A stretch of DNA of 7,666 nucleotides, taken from positions 1 to 7,666 of the forward strand of contig PWPN01000207.1 of the NCBI GenBank assembly GCA_003557125.1, in the 5' to 3' direction. Below the pieces are notes generated by a model. It saw nothing but the letters and a program-made list of their open reading frames with translations. It had not been told where the DNA came from and did not search any database. Below, piece by piece: positions 6,071-7,666 of this stretch. The translations under genes and the position numbers were made by a program. Origin of the DNA: Phycisphaerae bacterium (GTDB lineage: Bacteria > Planctomycetota > Phycisphaerae > UBA1845 > PWPN01). Within the stretch, counting starts at the first letter, position 1. Each line of letters begins with the position of its first letter.

Positions 6071-6149
6071 CCTCACGGTCGCGGCTCGGTTCGGACGGCC
6101 GCCACGGGGGGCGGCCGCTACATCGCCCCCCTCACCGGTCGCGGCTCGG
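6071..6149. repeat. GC-rich direct repeats flanking a hairpin
   Basis: CCTCACGGTCGCGGCTCGG (6071-6089) returns as CCTCACCGGTCGCGGCTCGG (6130-6149) with one extra C. Between them is an 8-bp hairpin, CGGCCGCC (6096-6103) with GGCGGCCG (6110-6117), loop ACGGGG. This resembles the short interspersed repeats common between planctomycete genes (recalled, not checked). It fills the 239-base gap between the DUF2752 and lipoprotein genes; no gene is seen there. Confidence 0.6.
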
Positions 6150-6195
6150 ATTGCCGATCCGCTTGCCTGTTTCTCACACGCCTTCGAAGGCTCCT

Positions 6196-6220
6196 CGGCC
6201 GTCGGGCTCAGCCCGGGCCG
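6196..6220 (-). terminator. hairpin with the DUF2752 stop codon as its loop
   Basis: On the minus strand CGGCC then CGGGC pair with GCCCG and GGCCG, giving 10 GC-rich base pairs with one 2-base bulge (6201-6202). The three-base loop (6208-6210) is exactly the TGA stop. No U-run follows. A 12-bp perfect palindrome, GCCTTCGAAGGC, lies just downstream at 6180-6191. It is probably a transcript-end or stabilising structure. Confidence 0.4.
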
Positions 6221-6780
6221 GGGTATTGTACCGGTAGTGTACCGTCGAGCAGGCCGAGGGCAATCGTAGCCCCCCAGCCGAGGATAAAGGCCAACACCGT
6301 CCACCACACGAGATGGACGGGATTCACGCGGTACCAGTTGATCGCGGGGTATCGGCCGAGGACGACGGTCAGGAGGCTGACCAGGGCCGCTCCGACGGTC
6401 GCCAAGGCCAGGATCGCTCCCATGGGCTGGGCACGGACAGCCGCGAGCAGGCGCCCCCGGACGACCAGCGCGTAGGCGGTCGTCATCCCGCAGGTCGGGC
6501 AGGGTAGCCCCGTCATCGTCACCATGCCGCAGGGAGGCAGGCCGAGTTGGCGATGCGTGCCGAGCCGCTCGGCCGGCGTGAGGGACCAGGCAACCAGCAG
6601 CACGCCGAGCACGATCGCACCCACCGCAGCCGCATAACACCTGCCCCAGAGCGGGTGTGCGAGGGGCTCCAGCGTCACGAGCGGGCCGAGTCGATGCACG
6701 GCGGGGCCGGGGTCAACCGGTCGGCTGGTTGGCGGCCGGGACGCACCGACGGGCAGCGGATCCGAACCGTGCGAGTCCAT
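6208..6780 (-). CDS. DUF2752 family membrane protein
   Basis: The 190-residue product has a Pro-rich, probably cytoplasmic N-terminal region (1-48) and about three hydrophobic segments: roughly 49-66, 118-141 and 155-177. Between the first two lies the DUF2752 hallmark, here GLPCPTCGMTTA with Cys94 and Cys97, preceded by another Cys at 84. The family is small, membrane-embedded and of unknown function; the CPxCG pair could bind metal or be redox-active. The segment AVRAQPMGAI after it also fits the family. No clear ribosome-binding site precedes ATG 6780, so the true start could be further in, nearer the first membrane helix. It follows the SUMF1/PEP-CTERM gene by 76 bases on the same strand and may share its transcript. 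Family assignment is good; the role is unknown. Confidence 0.86.
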   Translation of the reverse strand: MDSHGSDPLPVGASRPPTSRPVDPGPAVHRLGPLVTLEPLAHPLWGRCYAAAVGAIVLGVLLVAWSLTPAERLGTHRQLGLPPCGMVTMTGLPCPTCGMTTAYALVVRGRLLAAVRAQPMGAILALATVGAALVSLLTVVLGRYPAINWYRVNPVHLVWWTVLAFILGWGATIALGLLDGTLPVQYPGPG

Positions 6781-6856
6781 AGCTACGAAGATACCACGCG
6801 CCCGCGAGAGATGCTATCGGGCGGAAAGAGTCTCAGGACACGGGTGTATCGAGTGG

Positions 6857-7666
6857 CTAGCTTCCCAGAACCCGTCGCCTTCGAAACAGCCCGATCCCGC
6901 CCAACGTAAGTAGCGCCAACGACGTCGGCTCGGGGATCTGGACGACGCGGAAACCCTGACCGGGGAATTCGGATGTGGGGAGGGCACCATCACCGCGAAA
7001 CCAAGCGGCAAGGGCATTGTCGGCAAACGACCCGCCCCGTGTGCCGCGTGCCCAATTATATTGCACTTCTTCGTTCCACTCCCATACATTGCCCCCCTGG
7101 TCGTAAGTGCCGTAAGGGCTGGGATAAGGATACGACCCAACGTCGGTCGTGTGCCCGACGGACCCGCTGTAATTGGCCATGGTGTTGTCGATCGTGTCGC
7201 TGCTCGTCGGGAACAGCCAGTATTCGTCCGTTCCGTCGGTTTTGTGGTGGGCGGCCTTGTACCATTCGTCCTCACTGGCGAGCGCCCACTTCCAGTCGGC
7301 GTTGCGTGTGACAGCCACAAGATCCGCACCCGTCATCGCGCCGTTGAGCGTGTAGGCGCCGGTCTCGGTCGTGCCTGACACTTGCGCGCCTGCTGGTTGG
7401 CCGTTGTGCAGCCAGTTGGTGAACCGTGCCGCGTCGCCCCAGCTTACGAAGTTCACAGGCCGATTGGCCCACTCGTCCTCCACGCTGTACAAGTAACTGC
7501 CCGGAGAGCCGTTGCGTTCGATCTTGCAGCCGAAGATGCTCATCGACATGTTCGTGTGATACAGGCTGTAGGTGTCGGTTTTGGCTACGGCATTGAGGAA
7601 CGCAGTGTACTGGCCCGCCGTCACTGGGTACTTGCCGATGTTGTAAGTGTAGTCCACGGCACCATA
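6857..7666 (-). CDS. SUMF1/FGE-like domain protein with PEP-CTERM tail (5' end missing)
   Basis: The frame enters from the right edge and gives the last 269 residues. It is a formylglycine-generating-enzyme (SUMF1) type domain: YNIGKYPVTAGQYTAFLN at the start, RPVNFVSWGDAARFTNWL, LASEDEWYKAA, GNVWEWNEEV, RGTRGGSF and GFRVV near the end. The last 26 residues are a PEP-CTERM sorting signal: IPEPTS, a hydrophobic LALLTLGGIGLF and RRRR. Such proteins are exported, and the tail is recognised by exosortase at the membrane. True FGEs use two cysteines in the last third; here the stretch after RGGSF has none (NALAAWFRG), and the only Cys visible is near residue 47. It is therefore unlikely to make formylglycine and is more likely a surface or matrix protein reusing the fold. 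The signal peptide should lie beyond the window. Confidence 0.9.
   Translation of the reverse strand, partial: YGAVDYTYNIGKYPVTAGQYTAFLNAVAKTDTYSLYHTNMSMSIFGCKIERNGSPGSYLYSVEDEWANRPVNFVSWGDAARFTNWLHNGQPAGAQVSGTTETGAYTLNGAMTGADLVAVTRNADWKWALASEDEWYKAAHHKTDGTDEYWLFPTSSDTIDNTMANYSGSVGHTTDVGSYPYPSPYGTYDQGGNVWEWNEEVQYNWARGTRGGSFADNALAAWFRGDGALPTSEFPGQGFRVVQIPEPTSLALLTLGGIGLFRRRRVLGS

Noticed and set aside
5390..6475. 361-codon plus-strand open frame
   Set aside because: It runs antisense through the lipoprotein, the repeats and the DUF2752 gene and has no domain of its own.
5969..6640. Upstream extension of the 5303-5968 lipoprotein frame
   Set aside because: The extension overlaps the DUF2752 gene in another frame and crosses the repeats. 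It would bury the lipoprotein signal in mid-protein.

Overview
The window looks like chromosomal DNA of a GC-rich planctomycete or close relative (inference). The signs are a SUMF1-type domain fused to a PEP-CTERM tail, a DUF2752 membrane protein, several lipoproteins with extended N-termini, Ca-loop (DxDGxGxxD-like) segments, a planctomycete-style FlgM, and intergenic GC-rich direct repeats. Nothing indicates a plasmid, phage, transposon or CRISPR array.

Layout, left to right. Positions 1-1297 (minus): a lipoprotein of the alkaline-phosphatase / type I phosphodiesterase fold, cut by the left edge. Positions 1298-1497: a divergent promoter region. Positions 1498-2538 (plus): a tRNA-dihydrouridine synthase (Dus), ending in a hairpin. 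Positions 2539-3270: a 732-base stretch with no convincing gene, holding an AT-rich promoter/dyad, two interlocking stems that could form a pseudoknot, and a GGA-rich leader running into flgM. Positions 3271-3567 (plus): flgM, the anti-sigma-28 factor, with a small tandem duplication over its stop codon. It converges on a minus-strand series that fills the rest: a J-domain/zinc/membrane protein (3649-4272), two paralogous lipoproteins (4503-5159 and 5303-5968), a 239-base gap with GC-rich repeats, a DUF2752 membrane protein (6208-6780), and a SUMF1/PEP-CTERM surface protein cut by the right edge (6857-7666).

How they fit together: most products are envelope-associated (three lipoproteins, two membrane proteins, one exosortase substrate), while Dus and FlgM act in the cytoplasm. 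The adjacent lipoprotein pair is the clearest functional unit and probably arose by tandem duplication. No single pathway joins the genes. The non-coding region before flgM carries the most unexplained structure and is the best candidate for something undescribed, probably regulatory RNA, but the evidence is only the pattern of inverted repeats and motifs seen by eye.
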